Assembly (NCBI GenBank): GCA_049612785.1
Contig: JBMZBW010000013.1
Coordinates: forward strand, 1 to 36,951
Source of the DNA: UBA7985 sp049612785
Lineage (GTDB): Bacteria; Pseudomonadota; Alphaproteobacteria; UBA7985
DNA: 36,951 nucleotides
Direction of reading: 5' to 3'
Both the position numbers and the translations under genes were made by a program. Positions 14,151 through 22,399 of the stretch are shown here, one piece after another. Every line of letters begins with the position of its first letter. Positions within the stretch are counted from its first letter, which is position 1. The notes below the pieces were generated by a model. That model searched no databases. It was not told where the DNA came from and saw only the letters and a list, made by a program, of their open reading frames with translations.

Positions 14151-17100
14151 TCACTGACTCGCGCTCACCAGCAAAGACGCATTCCCGCCTGCCGCAGTTG
14201 TGTCTACGCAGAGATGGCGCTCGGACATGACAAAGGCTGCATCGGGCAGTTCGGTGATCAGCGGGATTATGGGGCCGGGAAGGGACGCAAGGAACTGTGC
14301 GTAGGCCCGTCCCTGAACCTCGTCCCCCCACCACAACAGGCCACCAATCGCAGGTAGGTGTTTCAGGTCTTGAGCCGCAAAACGACCGCCGGTCATTACG
14401 GCTCGACCGCCCAGCTGTTCAACGTATCGCTTTTGCGCTTGTGCGGCCTTTTCTCCCGGCCCGGCGCACAGGAGGGGCGCTCGTGGAAACAAGGCCAACT
14501 CATTACTTTCGCCGGTTGGCCCCGGTAGTGTTTTTCGCAAAGGGTGATCTGCGGGCTCAGACGCAACGGCAGCGATTTCGGCTGCCAAGGCAGAGCGGTC
14601 TGCTGGCTCGGGCCAAGCTGCGTCCCTAACCGGGGCAGCCGTCTGCCTGAAACGCGGCAAGTAATTCGGACCACCAGCTTTTGGACCTGTACCCGACAGG
14701 CCTTCTCCGCCAAAAGGCTGACTGCCAACGATGGCTCCGATCTGGTTGCGGTTCGCGTAGATGTTGCCTGCGCGAACCCGCGCAAAGGCTGTCTCGATCC
14801 GCTTGTTGATCCGGGTGTAGATGCCAAATGTCAGGCCGTAGCCCGTGGCGTTGATGGCATCCAGTACGGCCTCCAGTTCATTGGCTTTATAGGTTGCAAC
14901 GTGCAGCACGGGTCCAAAGACTTCACGGCGCAGGGCTTCAATCCCCTCGACCCTTATCAAGGCTGGTGCCACGAAGTTACCGCGCGAGGGCCGGGAACCG
15001 CTGTAGCGGTGGAGCAAAGTTCCCGCCACTTTTGCCTGTTGGCAGTAGTCCTCGATGGCTGCGGCGGCTTCTTGCGTAATGATGGGGCCGACATCGGTTG
15101 AGATGTCGCTTGGATCGCCCATGGAAAGCTGATCGATCGCACCAACAAGCTGCTCAATCAGGGCCTCGGCCACGTCTTCTTGCACGTAGAGGCATCTCAG
15201 CGCGGAGCAACGTTGACCAGCGGATTGGAACGCCGAAGTCAGAATGCCCTGAATGGCTTGTTCAGGCAGGGCCGTTGAGTCGACCACCATGGCATTCAAT
15301 CCACCGGTTTCGGCAATCAGCGGCGTGCCCGGCGCACAAGCCATCGCCATTTCCGACTGAATCTTGCGCGCTGTTGCCGTGGAACCGGTAAAGGCAACGC
15401 CGTGCACACGGCGATCACGCGTCAGCTGCGTTCCAACCGCGAGTCCGTCTCCGGGTAGGAGTTGCAGGGCTGTCTGCGGAACGCCGCCTTGATGCATGAG
15501 CTCGGTCGCCCAATCGGCAATCGCAGCCGTCGTTTCGGCTGGCTTGGCAATGACCGCGTTGCCTGCCGCGAGTGCAGCAGCGATTTGACCTGTGAAAATC
15601 GCCAAGGGGAAATTCCAGGGACTGATGCAGACGTAAGTGCCTCTTGGCTTTGAGCCATCCGTTAAGTTTTTAACTTGAGCGGCGTAATACCGGAGAAAAT
15701 CAATCGCTTCACGCAGCTCCGCGACGGCGTCTGGCAGCGTTTTTCCTGCCTCCGCAATCAAGAGCGAAAAAGCCGCTGCGTGGTTCTGCTCGTACAGATC
15801 CGCGATCTTGTTGAGCTTTGCTGCTCGCTCTTCTGCCGCGCTGTTCCACATCTGTGCGGCGTCCAGTGCCGCATCGACTTCTGTCGCTGTCGTCGTGCGA
15901 ACTTCACCAAGGACAGCCCCTGTTGCGGGGTTATGGATCGGGGTGGTCGCGCGATCCTCGACGGGCATCACGGCAACGCTGGGCGCAAGTCTGGGTTCGA
16001 TGCGGAGCCGTTTGGGTTCATGGAGCTGGGCTTGGATCGCATCCAACTCGTTTAAGTCAGCGAGGTCCCACCCACGCGCATTTGAGCGTTCCGGGCGGAA
16101 TAGATCAGACGGGAGCAGGATAGGGGAGGCGTTCAGGCGCAAATGCCTTTCCAGCCGCTCAAAGGGGCAGGCAACGAGGTCTTCAGCAGCAATCGTTTCA
16201 TCAGCAAGCTGATTTACAAAAGACGAATTGGCCCCATTCTCAAGAAGCCGCCGGACGAGATAGGCGAGCAACTCCCGGTGTGGACCGACCGGAGCATAGA
16301 CCCGGCACCGAATGCCTTCACTTCGCGCAAGGTGCCGATAGAGTGTTTCGCCCATTCCATGCAGGCGCTGAAACTCAAAACTTTGCGGGTCCAGCCCCTT
16401 CGCCATTTCCAAAATGGCGGCAATGGAATGAGCGTTGTGAGTACCAAACTGCGGGTAGAGATAATCGGTCATTCCCAGCAGCCTGTTCGCGAGCGAAATG
16501 AAGCTGACGTCAGACGCTGACTTGTGGGTTAGCACGGGATAGCCGCTCAAGCCGTCCACCTGTGCTTGTTTTATTTCTGAGTCCCAATAGGCCCCTTTGA
16601 CCAGACGAACCATCAACCGTTGATCGAGGTCTTTAGACAGCTGGTAGAGCCCGTCAATGATCTCTCCGGCACGGCGGCTATAGGCTTGCACGACGATCCC
16701 GAAGCCATCCCAGCCGCGCAATGACGGATCAGCCAGCACTTCGCGGATGACGGCCATCGACAAACCAAGCCGGTCAGCCTCTTCCGCGTCGATGTTCATC
16801 CCCATATTTGCCTGTGCAGCACGGTGAGCGAGGTCTCTCACTCGGGGGACAAGCTCGGCTAACACTCTTTCTGACTGCGCCACCTCGTATCGAGGATGAA
16901 GGGCCGAAAGTTTGATGGAAATGCCAGGATTGTCTTTGATCCCACCTAACATTGGTGTCCGCGCGATGGTGTTGATGGCGTTTTGGTACTGGTTCTGGAA
17001 CCGAAGGGCGTCTGCCGCTGTCAGTGCAGCTTCGCCCAGCATGTCGTAGGAGTAGGTGACACCCCGCTTTTCCTTGCGCATGGCCTGATCCAGCGCAGCA

Positions 17101-17621
17101 TCTATGGTTTCTGCGAGAACGAATTGTCGGCCCATCTGTCGAATGACGGCTTTTACGGCTGTTCGGATCGCCGGGGTGCCCATGCGCCTCACCATCGCTT
17201 GCAAGACCTCAGCAGCACCTTCGCCACTTGAGCCAAGCACCTGCTGGGTCAGCAGCAGGCCAATCGTGGATGAATTTACGAGAGCTGAACCAGATTGATT
17301 GAGGTGCTCGGACCAGTTGGCTCCAGCAATTTTGTCATCAATCAGCGCGTCGATGGTCCGGGCATCGGGAATGCGTAGGATCGCTTCAGCAAGACACATC
17401 AGGGCAACGCCCTCGTCGCTGGAAAGGCCATATTCTGACAGAAAGGCTTCCATTAAACCCGGTCGGGCTTCTTTGCGTACCGCTTGCACGTAGCCTATAG
17501 CGCGCGCCTTTATGTCCGCGCGTGTTGCATCGCTCAGATTGGCTGCTTCAACCAGTTTCGGGATGAGATCGTGATCGCTGCGTCGTTTGTTGTGGTCCCA
17601 GGTCAAGTCGAGGTGCTGCAT
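14151..17621 (-). CDS. putA: Bifunctional proline dehydrogenase / glutamate-semialdehyde dehydrogenase
   Basis: This 1156-residue PutA converts proline to glutamate in two steps with substrate channelling. The FAD-binding proline dehydrogenase barrel covers about residues 80-460, with landmarks SIKLSALHPRYE, MNIDAEEADRL, RLVKGAYWDSEIK and the cofactor-binding YAPVGPHRELLAYLVRRLLENG. The aldehyde dehydrogenase half covers about residues 560-1000, with CISPWNFPLAIFTGQ, VAFTGSTATARKIQ, the catalytic-region ETGG and the cysteine in SAGQRCSALR. A C-terminal extension of roughly 120 residues matches long PutA forms. There is no N-terminal ribbon-helix-helix DNA-binding domain, so regulation falls to the divergent Lrp-type gene. 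I chose the ATG at 17621, with AAGGGAGA upstream, over an in-frame TTG at 17642. The glutamate produced could also supply the neighbouring transaminase. Confidence 0.95.
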   Translation of the reverse strand: MQHLDLTWDHNKRRSDHDLIPKLVEAANLSDATRADIKARAIGYVQAVRKEARPGLMEAFLSEYGLSSDEGVALMCLAEAILRIPDARTIDALIDDKIAGANWSEHLNQSGSALVNSSTIGLLLTQQVLGSSGEGAAEVLQAMVRRMGTPAIRTAVKAVIRQMGRQFVLAETIDAALDQAMRKEKRGVTYSYDMLGEAALTAADALRFQNQYQNAINTIARTPMLGGIKDNPGISIKLSALHPRYEVAQSERVLAELVPRVRDLAHRAAQANMGMNIDAEEADRLGLSMAVIREVLADPSLRGWDGFGIVVQAYSRRAGEIIDGLYQLSKDLDQRLMVRLVKGAYWDSEIKQAQVDGLSGYPVLTHKSASDVSFISLANRLLGMTDYLYPQFGTHNAHSIAAILEMAKGLDPQSFEFQRLHGMGETLYRHLARSEGIRCRVYAPVGPHRELLAYLVRRLLENGANSSFVNQLADETIAAEDLVACPFERLERHLRLNASPILLPSDLFRPERSNARGWDLADLNELDAIQAQLHEPKRLRIEPRLAPSVAVMPVEDRATTPIHNPATGAVLGEVRTTTATEVDAALDAAQMWNSAAEERAAKLNKIADLYEQNHAAAFSLLIAEAGKTLPDAVAELREAIDFLRYYAAQVKNLTDGSKPRGTYVCISPWNFPLAIFTGQIAAALAAGNAVIAKPAETTAAIADWATELMHQGGVPQTALQLLPGDGLAVGTQLTRDRRVHGVAFTGSTATARKIQSEMAMACAPGTPLIAETGGLNAMVVDSTALPEQAIQGILTSAFQSAGQRCSALRCLYVQEDVAEALIEQLVGAIDQLSMGDPSDISTDVGPIITQEAAAAIEDYCQQAKVAGTLLHRYSGSRPSRGNFVAPALIRVEGIEALRREVFGPVLHVATYKANELEAVLDAINATGYGLTFGIYTRINKRIETAFARVRAGNIYANRNQIGAIVGSQPFGGEGLSGTGPKAGGPNYLPRFRQTAAPVRDAAWPEPADRSALAAEIAAVASEPADHPLRKTLPGPTGESNELALFPRAPLLCAGPGEKAAQAQKRYVEQLGGRAVMTGGRFAAQDLKHLPAIGGLLWWGDEVQGRAYAQFLASLPGPIIPLITELPDAAFVMSERHLCVDTTAAGGNASLLVSASQ

Positions 17622-17651
17622 TGTGAGATGTCTCCCTTTCAATGCCTCAAC

Positions 17652-17678
17652 AATAAAGGTTTACTGGTAGTCCTTATT
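17652..17678. promoter_or_regulatory. Imperfect palindrome in the putA/Lrp divergent promoter
   Basis: The arms AATAAAGG (17652-17659) and CCTTATT (17672-17678) form an imperfect inverted repeat; the half-site TCCTTAT recurs at 17721-17727, fifty bases on. Lrp/AsnC proteins bind degenerate, repeated AT-rich sites, so this is a plausible PutR-type binding region for control of putA. Evidence is limited to symmetry and position. Confidence 0.35.
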
Positions 17679-17737
17679 CCTTCATTTACGTTTATAACGC
17701 GCTAATTGACTTAAAAAATGTCCTTATGGGGTGCTAA

Positions 17738-18211
17738 ATGACTTTAGAAATGGAAGATATAGATCAAATCGACCGTCGCATCTTGCGTGCCTTATCAGCC
17801 AATGCACGTTTGTCCATGGTGGCGTTGGGCGACCAGGTGGGATTGTCCAAAACCCCGGTAACAGCTCGGGTTCGCCGACTTGAGAATGCGGGTTACATCA
17901 AGGGGTATCGGGCTGAATTGGACGCCAGCCGACTGGGGTTGGAGCACGTTGCCTTCGTTGAGATAAAGCTCTCCAACACCAGAGAAGCGGCCCTGCAGGA
18001 GTTCAATGCGGCGATCCGCAAGATTGGGGAGGTCGAAGCCTGTCACATGATAGCAGGCGGGTTCGACTATCTCGTGAAGGTGCGCACGTCGAGCGTTTGG
18101 GACTATCGCCGGGTTCTGGGCGAAAAGATCTCGCAATTACCGCACCTGGCTTCGACTTCAACATATGTATCGATGGAAAGCGTCATGGATCAAAGTGGCG
18201 TGAAAATTTAG
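17738..18211 (+). CDS. Lrp/AsnC-family regulator of proline catabolism (PutR-like)
   Basis: This 157-residue regulator has an N-terminal AsnC helix-turn-helix (residues about 8-60: IDQIDRRILRALSANARLSM, then GLSKTPVTARVRRLENAGYI). The C-terminal RAM ligand-binding domain covers about residues 70-150 and includes VEACHMIAGGFDYLVKVRTS. Family members sense amino acids. The gene is divergent from putA across 116 bases. In alphaproteobacteria an Lrp-type activator (PutR) in exactly this position switches on putA in response to proline, so that role is inferred here. The GTG/ATG choice is simple: ATG at 17738, with another ATG four codons later as a possible alternative. Confidence 0.9.
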   Translation: MTLEMEDIDQIDRRILRALSANARLSMVALGDQVGLSKTPVTARVRRLENAGYIKGYRAELDASRLGLEHVAFVEIKLSNTREAALQEFNAAIRKIGEVEACHMIAGGFDYLVKVRTSSVWDYRRVLGEKISQLPHLASTSTYVSMESVMDQSGVKI

Positions 18212-18544
18212 GTCCCAGCAAGGTGGGCATGTCCGCGCGATTGATAGGTTTGGGATGAGGGCTATTCCAGCTTGGCTCACTTAAATTAAGCCACTTTGTG
18301 TGCACTCAAAGAGTGAACGAGAGTCTTCAAGGCCGCAAACTTTGCAAAAAAGAAAAAATTACATGCAAGTAATTTATACAAAAAAATTTTTAAAATATAA
18401 TAAAATACAGCGCTCGATTTGTTGTGTGTGTATTAGAAAACTCAATGGGCACGATTATTATTTCAATATCAAATTGGCTCCACTTCTTTATCGAAAAATA
18501 CTATAGTTCCTATAGGCTTAATCAAATCCAGTAGAGTACGTGTC
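18212..18544. other. AT-rich intergenic region upstream of the LysR gene
   Basis: These 333 bases separate the Lrp-type and LysR-type genes. The left third has local imperfect repeats (TGGCT and AGCCA around 18273-18293) that could form a weak terminator for the Lrp gene. From about 18340 the sequence becomes strongly AT-rich. A 68-codon open frame at 18300-18506 has AT-driven codon content, no Shine-Dalgarno and no recognisable product, so I do not call it a gene. The change in base composition marks the boundary between the catabolic block and the quinoprotein island. Confidence 0.6.
18356..18375. promoter_or_regulatory. Perfect dyad upstream of the LysR gene
   Basis: AAATTAC (18356-18362) and GTAATTT (18369-18375) form a perfect 7-bp inverted repeat around six bases. 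It lies 170 bases before the LysR-type start codon. LysR regulators commonly bind AT-rich dyads and autoregulate, so this could be an operator, but the surrounding DNA is AT-rich and chance symmetry is possible. Confidence 0.3.
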
Positions 18545-19537
18545 ATGGATTTAACCCTTCGGCAACTAAAAATATTTCGCGCTGTGGTGATTTCTGGGTC
18601 GATTACGAAGGCATGCCGCAAGATAAAATTATCGCAACCTTCAATCAGCCAGCAGCTCGCAAAATTGGAAGAAACGCTTGGCGTGCGATTGATCAATCGC
18701 GAGCGAGTTGGACTGATTTCATTAACACCAGCAGGTGAATATTGGTATCGCTCTGCCCTCGAGCTGATTGATCGTTTAGAGGTCATGACCAATGAACATG
18801 ACCAGGTGTTTCGTTCGTCAAATATTGTTTTGCGATTTGGTGTGACGCCCGTAATTCGGGGGGCTTTTTTGTCCGCCGTGGCGCAAATTGCACGGGCGCA
18901 ATCGACGTTCTCTCGGTTTGAAGTCGTCTACGACCTGAACTCGCCCAACCTCGTTGAACAACTGCGCATGCATCAGATCGATATGGCTGTAATCGCAGAA
19001 GAATCCCTGATCATGGAAAAATCCTCATACAGCATTCGCCAACTCTGGTCTGAGGACTTCCTGTGGGCTGTTCCTGCCTGTCTGACGGATGACGAGCTAC
19101 GTTGCGCCCTGAGCGGTGATGACCCAAACGCGATCCATCCGGTGCTTGCTCATTATGTTGAGCCGGACCCCGGTATGGCCTCTGCTAAATCGACTTCGGA
19201 ATGGTACAGAGCGCATTTGCCTCACGCGGTTCCGACTGTGCGTGCACCGTCCCATCAGGCGGCAATTGAGTTTGTCACCGCTAAACTGGGAACTGCGAAT
19301 GTCGTTCATTCACTGCTGCCTAATCTCAGCGATCACGTTTTGCAGAACATTAAACTGTTCAAGATTGAAGGGCGTCAGCGGGTCGGCGTTTTGGCGATGC
19401 GAAAACATCTCCAATCCCACCCTTACTTCCGCGCTGTCTTCAACGACATAACCAATTTCTCCCATAACGACTACGCGCCCGCGATGGAAAACACTGTCAT
19501 TCGACCACTCTCAGATCTCACGGGCAACAAGGCGTAG
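18545..19537 (+). CDS. LysR-family transcriptional regulator
   Basis: This 330-residue LysR-type regulator has a typical N-terminal winged helix-turn-helix in residues 1-62 (LTLRQLKIFRAVVISGSIT, then KLSQPSISQQLAKLEETLGV and the LTPAGEYWYRSA linker). A periplasmic-binding-like effector domain runs from about residue 92 to 300. It starts at ATG 18545 and is transcribed toward the membrane-protein and PQQ dehydrogenase genes, 212 bases away. LysR regulators usually act on adjacent genes, so control of the quinoprotein genes is a fair inference but is not shown. The effector is unknown. The alternative is that it belongs functionally to the proline block to its left. Confidence 0.9.
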   Translation: MDLTLRQLKIFRAVVISGSITKACRKIKLSQPSISQQLAKLEETLGVRLINRERVGLISLTPAGEYWYRSALELIDRLEVMTNEHDQVFRSSNIVLRFGVTPVIRGAFLSAVAQIARAQSTFSRFEVVYDLNSPNLVEQLRMHQIDMAVIAEESLIMEKSSYSIRQLWSEDFLWAVPACLTDDELRCALSGDDPNAIHPVLAHYVEPDPGMASAKSTSEWYRAHLPHAVPTVRAPSHQAAIEFVTAKLGTANVVHSLLPNLSDHVLQNIKLFKIEGRQRVGVLAMRKHLQSHPYFRAVFNDITNFSHNDYAPAMENTVIRPLSDLTGNKA

Positions 19538-19562
19538 AAAGTTCATACAAAAGGTCATTCAA

Positions 19563-19583
19563 GGGAATATTGGGAAAAGTAAT
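19563..19583. promoter_or_regulatory. Shared motif site A upstream of the membrane protein/PQQ dehydrogenase genes
   Basis: This 21-nt site begins GGGAATATT and continues with GGGAAAA and T-rich bases. It matches a site at 31850-31870 in 18 of 21 positions. Two partial copies, GAATATTGG at 19613 and GATATTGGAAAAA at 19625, lie in the same 212-base intergenic region. Repetition within one promoter region and recurrence at the second quinoprotein-associated promoter suggest binding by a common regulator. Confidence 0.45.
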
Positions 19584-19749
19584 AAATCTAAAAACCTCAG
19601 AAAATATGAACTGAATATTGGCACGATATTGGAAAAATCAATAATTAGGATTAACAGAATAAATAATACACAAAAGATCTTAATTTATAATTTGCGGTAG
19701 TGTAAGGGAAGAATCCTAAGACATTCTTAAGTACTTTCAGGGAGTGATC

Positions 19750-20349
19750 ATGGTGCAGTCTGATACTAAACAAGATACATTTGGTGTTGTGCTTGTATGG
19801 CTCTTTCGTGGTTTGGTCTGCGTTGCTGGCGGATTGATGGCATATACCTGGTTCCAACCGTGGTGGATCGCAGATGTTGCTGTGATTAAAGGGACGGAAG
19901 ACATTATCCTTCACCCATGGGGCGCGGAGGTCGTACGGCAGGTAAGAGTTCAAGCCGATCCGGCGCTCTACTCGATGCCAGCCTTCTTTACCCCCTTTAC
20001 ATGGGCTTATTTCGCTCTGGCGATGTTGGCCCTTGTCGCCAGTTTGTTTGTGAAATGGAAAATACCCCTTGGACCGATCAAACTGCCTGTAGCGGCGGTC
20101 CTGATACTGTTGGTCGGACTTTCTTACCTGACAACTGTTGGCTTGGCTTACGGTATCGGAACGCTCAGATCGGCAGGTATGGATGTGAACTTTACCGGTA
20201 AGTCTGAGTTCATGGATCCAATGTCACATCGCAAGATGAAGATGGAGGCCTACCTGCAGGTTGGTTACTGGCGCGCCCTTTATGCTGGTATTGCGCTGGT
20301 GGTTCTGGCTGGACTGCGAGTGTTGTTCTACAGCAGATCCAAAGGATAA
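19750..20349 (+). CDS. Four-helix membrane protein of unknown function next to PQQ dehydrogenase
   Basis: This 199-residue protein is not one I recognise. The sequence shows a first helix at about residues 12-33 (VLVWLFRGLVCVAGGLMAYT) and then a Trp-rich external loop (WFQPWWIADV and HPWGAEVVRQVRVQADPALY). Two helices follow around residues 75-125, then a second loop with acidic and Met/His residues (SEFMDPMSHRKMKMEAY) and a last helix before a basic end. The ATG at 19750 has CAGGGAG six bases upstream; a GTG at 19744 is less likely. A clear terminator separates it from the dehydrogenase, so the two are neighbours but not simply cotranscribed. A role in passing electrons from the quinoprotein to the membrane, or in cofactor delivery, is possible but purely speculative. 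Confidence 0.75.
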   Translation: MVQSDTKQDTFGVVLVWLFRGLVCVAGGLMAYTWFQPWWIADVAVIKGTEDIILHPWGAEVVRQVRVQADPALYSMPAFFTPFTWAYFALAMLALVASLFVKWKIPLGPIKLPVAAVLILLVGLSYLTTVGLAYGIGTLRSAGMDVNFTGKSEFMDPMSHRKMKMEAYLQVGYWRALYAGIALVVLAGLRVLFYSRSKG

Positions 20350-20407
20350 AAGCAGAAATCCAATTAAATACCGATAGTCAGCCCATTAAAGGAATGACTA
20401 ACAAAGA

Positions 20408-20459
20408 GCCGCTCAGAAAAAATATGCTGATATCAGATATTTTGAGCGGCTTTTATTAT
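20408..20459 (+). terminator. Rho-independent terminator after the four-helix membrane protein
   Basis: A long imperfect stem starts GCCGCTCA and pairs with TGAGCGGC; the upper part (AAAAAATAT with ATATTTT) extends it around a loop near 20427-20436. The 3' arm ends at 20450 and is followed by TTTTATTATA. It ends transcription before the PQQ dehydrogenase leader, implying that the dehydrogenase has its own promoter in 20460-20581. Confidence 0.8.
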
Positions 20460-20581
20460 AAAAAACCCCATATATCCCCAAAGTCAAAACTCCAATACAG
20501 GCTATAGGAACATCCTTCACTATTCAGTGACAACATACTCTCGCCCATTCCTGTAAATCCATTGAATTGGGGAGAACCAAG

Positions 20582-22327
20582 ATGAAGTTGAAGTATTGGA
20601 TGGTCGGATTAGCAGCTGTTTCAGCCGTGGGTTCGACGAGCTTAGCTTATGGGGAAGCAGTGACGGCTGAGCGTTTGCTTGCTGCTGGGACTGAAGCTGA
20701 AATGGGGAACTGGCTAACGGTTCACAAAACACATGATTCAAATCGTTTTTCGACCTTGAACGAGATTAACGCCAGCAACGTTGGCAATCTCCGCCTTATC
20801 ACGGCTGCGACCCTTGGTGGGACGGAACCAGGCGGTTTTGGCGTCGGATCGATGGAATCAACGCCGCTGGCCGATAATGGCTTTATTTACATCTCTGATC
20901 CGTGGGGCACGCCTTACAAGTTCGATGTTTCCGATGGTGTGTCGGCAAAGCCGGTATGGGTCTGTGACACAGGCATCGACAAGGATCCAAGCCGTCCGGT
21001 CCTGATTGCGCACCGCGGTCTTTCGCTGGCCGGCAACAATGTTGTCTCGGTTCTGAATGATGGTCGTGTGATCGCCTGTGACAATGAAACAGGGGATATT
21101 GTTTGGGACCGGCAGGTTGCTACGGATGTTGGTGAAGGCTTCACCAACTCAGCGCAATTCATCGGTGACAAGCTTATCGTAGGTCAGTCCTTTGGTGACT
21201 GGGCAACCCGCGGCTGGATCGCTGCACTCAACCCAGAAAACGGCAAGGAACTTTGGCGTTTCTACGTGGTTCCAGAGCCTGGTCAGCCCGGTTCGGAAAC
21301 CTGGTTGTGTGAAGAGACAGGTAACCCTGATTGTTGGAAAACCGGTGGGGGTGCAGCTTGGGTAGCTGGTTCCTTTGATCCGGCTTCGAATACCCTCTAC
21401 TGGGGAACGGGTAACCCGGTTCCGATGTACGATCCGGAATACCGTCCTGGTGACAACCTCTACACCAACTCAACAGTTGCGCTGGATGCTGATACCGGTG
21501 AGCTGAAGTGGCACTTCCAGTACACGCCTGGCGACTACATGGACTACGATGAAGTTGGCATTCAGCTGCTGCTCGACACGGAAATTGATGGTGAAGACCG
21601 TAAAGTTCTCGCGCACTTTGGGCGGAACGGGATCTTCTACACCCTTGACCGGTCGACGGGTGCTTACATCAACTCTGCGACCTATGTCAGCAATCTGAAC
21701 TGGACTGAGGGTATCGATCCTAAGACGGGCATGCCTGTTGAGTACGACCCTAACGTCTCGTTGCAAACCTACGCCATCGGCAAAATTGATCGCGCGGGTG
21801 CTACGGCAACGACCTGTCCGAATATCCAAGGGGGAACGAACTTCTTCCCAACGGCTTACAACCCTGAGAACGGCACCGCTTACGCCGTCGGGATTGAGGG
21901 CTGTTCGGATCTGGCAGTGCGGGCAATTGACCCTGCTGACGTTATGCCCGGTGAGATCTTCATTGGCGGTTCCGGTGTAAACAGCGGTGTTCAGACTGGC
22001 GCCATCAACGCCGTGAATGTTGCTACGGGTGAAGTGACCGCGAACCGGCCAACGCCTTATCCGATGTACAGCGGCGTTCTGGCTACGCCAGACCTGCTCT
22101 GGACCGGTCACACGGATGGCACCATCGCCGCCTATGACGCGACAACGCTCGAAGAGCTCTGGTCGCTGAACGTCGGTACGTCGTTCCAGGCACCTCCCAT
22201 CACCTTCACGGCTGGCGGCAAGCAGTACATTGCCATCGGCGGTGGCGGTATTGGTATCGCTGCAATGGGTCATGCTGAGCTCAGCGCTATTCAGCCTGCC
22301 AACATGCTTTGGATCTTCGGCCTCTAG
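20582..22327 (+). CDS. PQQ-dependent alcohol dehydrogenase, lanthanide-type signature
   Basis: This 581-residue periplasmic quinoprotein has a signal peptide (cleavage near residue 24) and an eight-bladed propeller with tryptophan-docking repeats such as LDADTGELKWHFQ. Metal and catalytic positions by family alignment are D206 (usually Glu), N278 (YWGTGNP), catalytic D321 and D323. The D321-Y-D323 pattern is the mark of lanthanide-dependent XoxF/ExaF/PedH enzymes; calcium enzymes have Ala or Ser at the second position. The disulfide-type C412 and C441 are conserved. Oddly, the adjacent Cys-Cys pair that stacks on PQQ, normally before NRG, is replaced by P139-V140 before HRG. Start ATG 20582 has GGGGAG seven bases upstream. 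A cytochrome c follows and probably accepts the electrons. Substrate is some alcohol or aldehyde, not specified by sequence. Confidence 0.9.
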   Translation: MKLKYWMVGLAAVSAVGSTSLAYGEAVTAERLLAAGTEAEMGNWLTVHKTHDSNRFSTLNEINASNVGNLRLITAATLGGTEPGGFGVGSMESTPLADNGFIYISDPWGTPYKFDVSDGVSAKPVWVCDTGIDKDPSRPVLIAHRGLSLAGNNVVSVLNDGRVIACDNETGDIVWDRQVATDVGEGFTNSAQFIGDKLIVGQSFGDWATRGWIAALNPENGKELWRFYVVPEPGQPGSETWLCEETGNPDCWKTGGGAAWVAGSFDPASNTLYWGTGNPVPMYDPEYRPGDNLYTNSTVALDADTGELKWHFQYTPGDYMDYDEVGIQLLLDTEIDGEDRKVLAHFGRNGIFYTLDRSTGAYINSATYVSNLNWTEGIDPKTGMPVEYDPNVSLQTYAIGKIDRAGATATTCPNIQGGTNFFPTAYNPENGTAYAVGIEGCSDLAVRAIDPADVMPGEIFIGGSGVNSGVQTGAINAVNVATGEVTANRPTPYPMYSGVLATPDLLWTGHTDGTIAAYDATTLEELWSLNVGTSFQAPPITFTAGGKQYIAIGGGGIGIAAMGHAELSAIQPANMLWIFGL

Positions 22328-22334
22328 CCCTAAA

Positions 22335-22366
22335 GCCGGGCAGCTTCGGTTGCCCGGCATTTTCTT
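22335..22366 (+). terminator. Hairpin terminator/attenuator after the PQQ dehydrogenase
   Basis: A perfect 8-bp stem, GCCGGGCA (22335-22342) and TGCCCGGC (22351-22358), has an 8-base loop containing CTTCGG and is followed by a pyrimidine-rich ATTTTCTTCT run. It sits directly after the dehydrogenase stop and probably gives partial termination, so that the abundant enzyme is made in excess over its cytochrome. Confidence 0.7.
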
Positions 22367-22399
22367 CTCCTACTACCTTGCCGTTTCGAGGGGGCAACA

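Noticed and set aside
18300..18506. A 68-codon frame in the AT-rich region before the LysR gene.
   Set aside because: No ribosome site; Lys/Ile/Tyr-rich composition follows from AT content alone.
21470..22360. A 296-codon minus-strand frame inside the PQQ dehydrogenase gene.
   Set aside because: Antisense shadow of a strongly supported quinoprotein; no Shine-Dalgarno and an Arg/Val-rich composition unlike a real protein.
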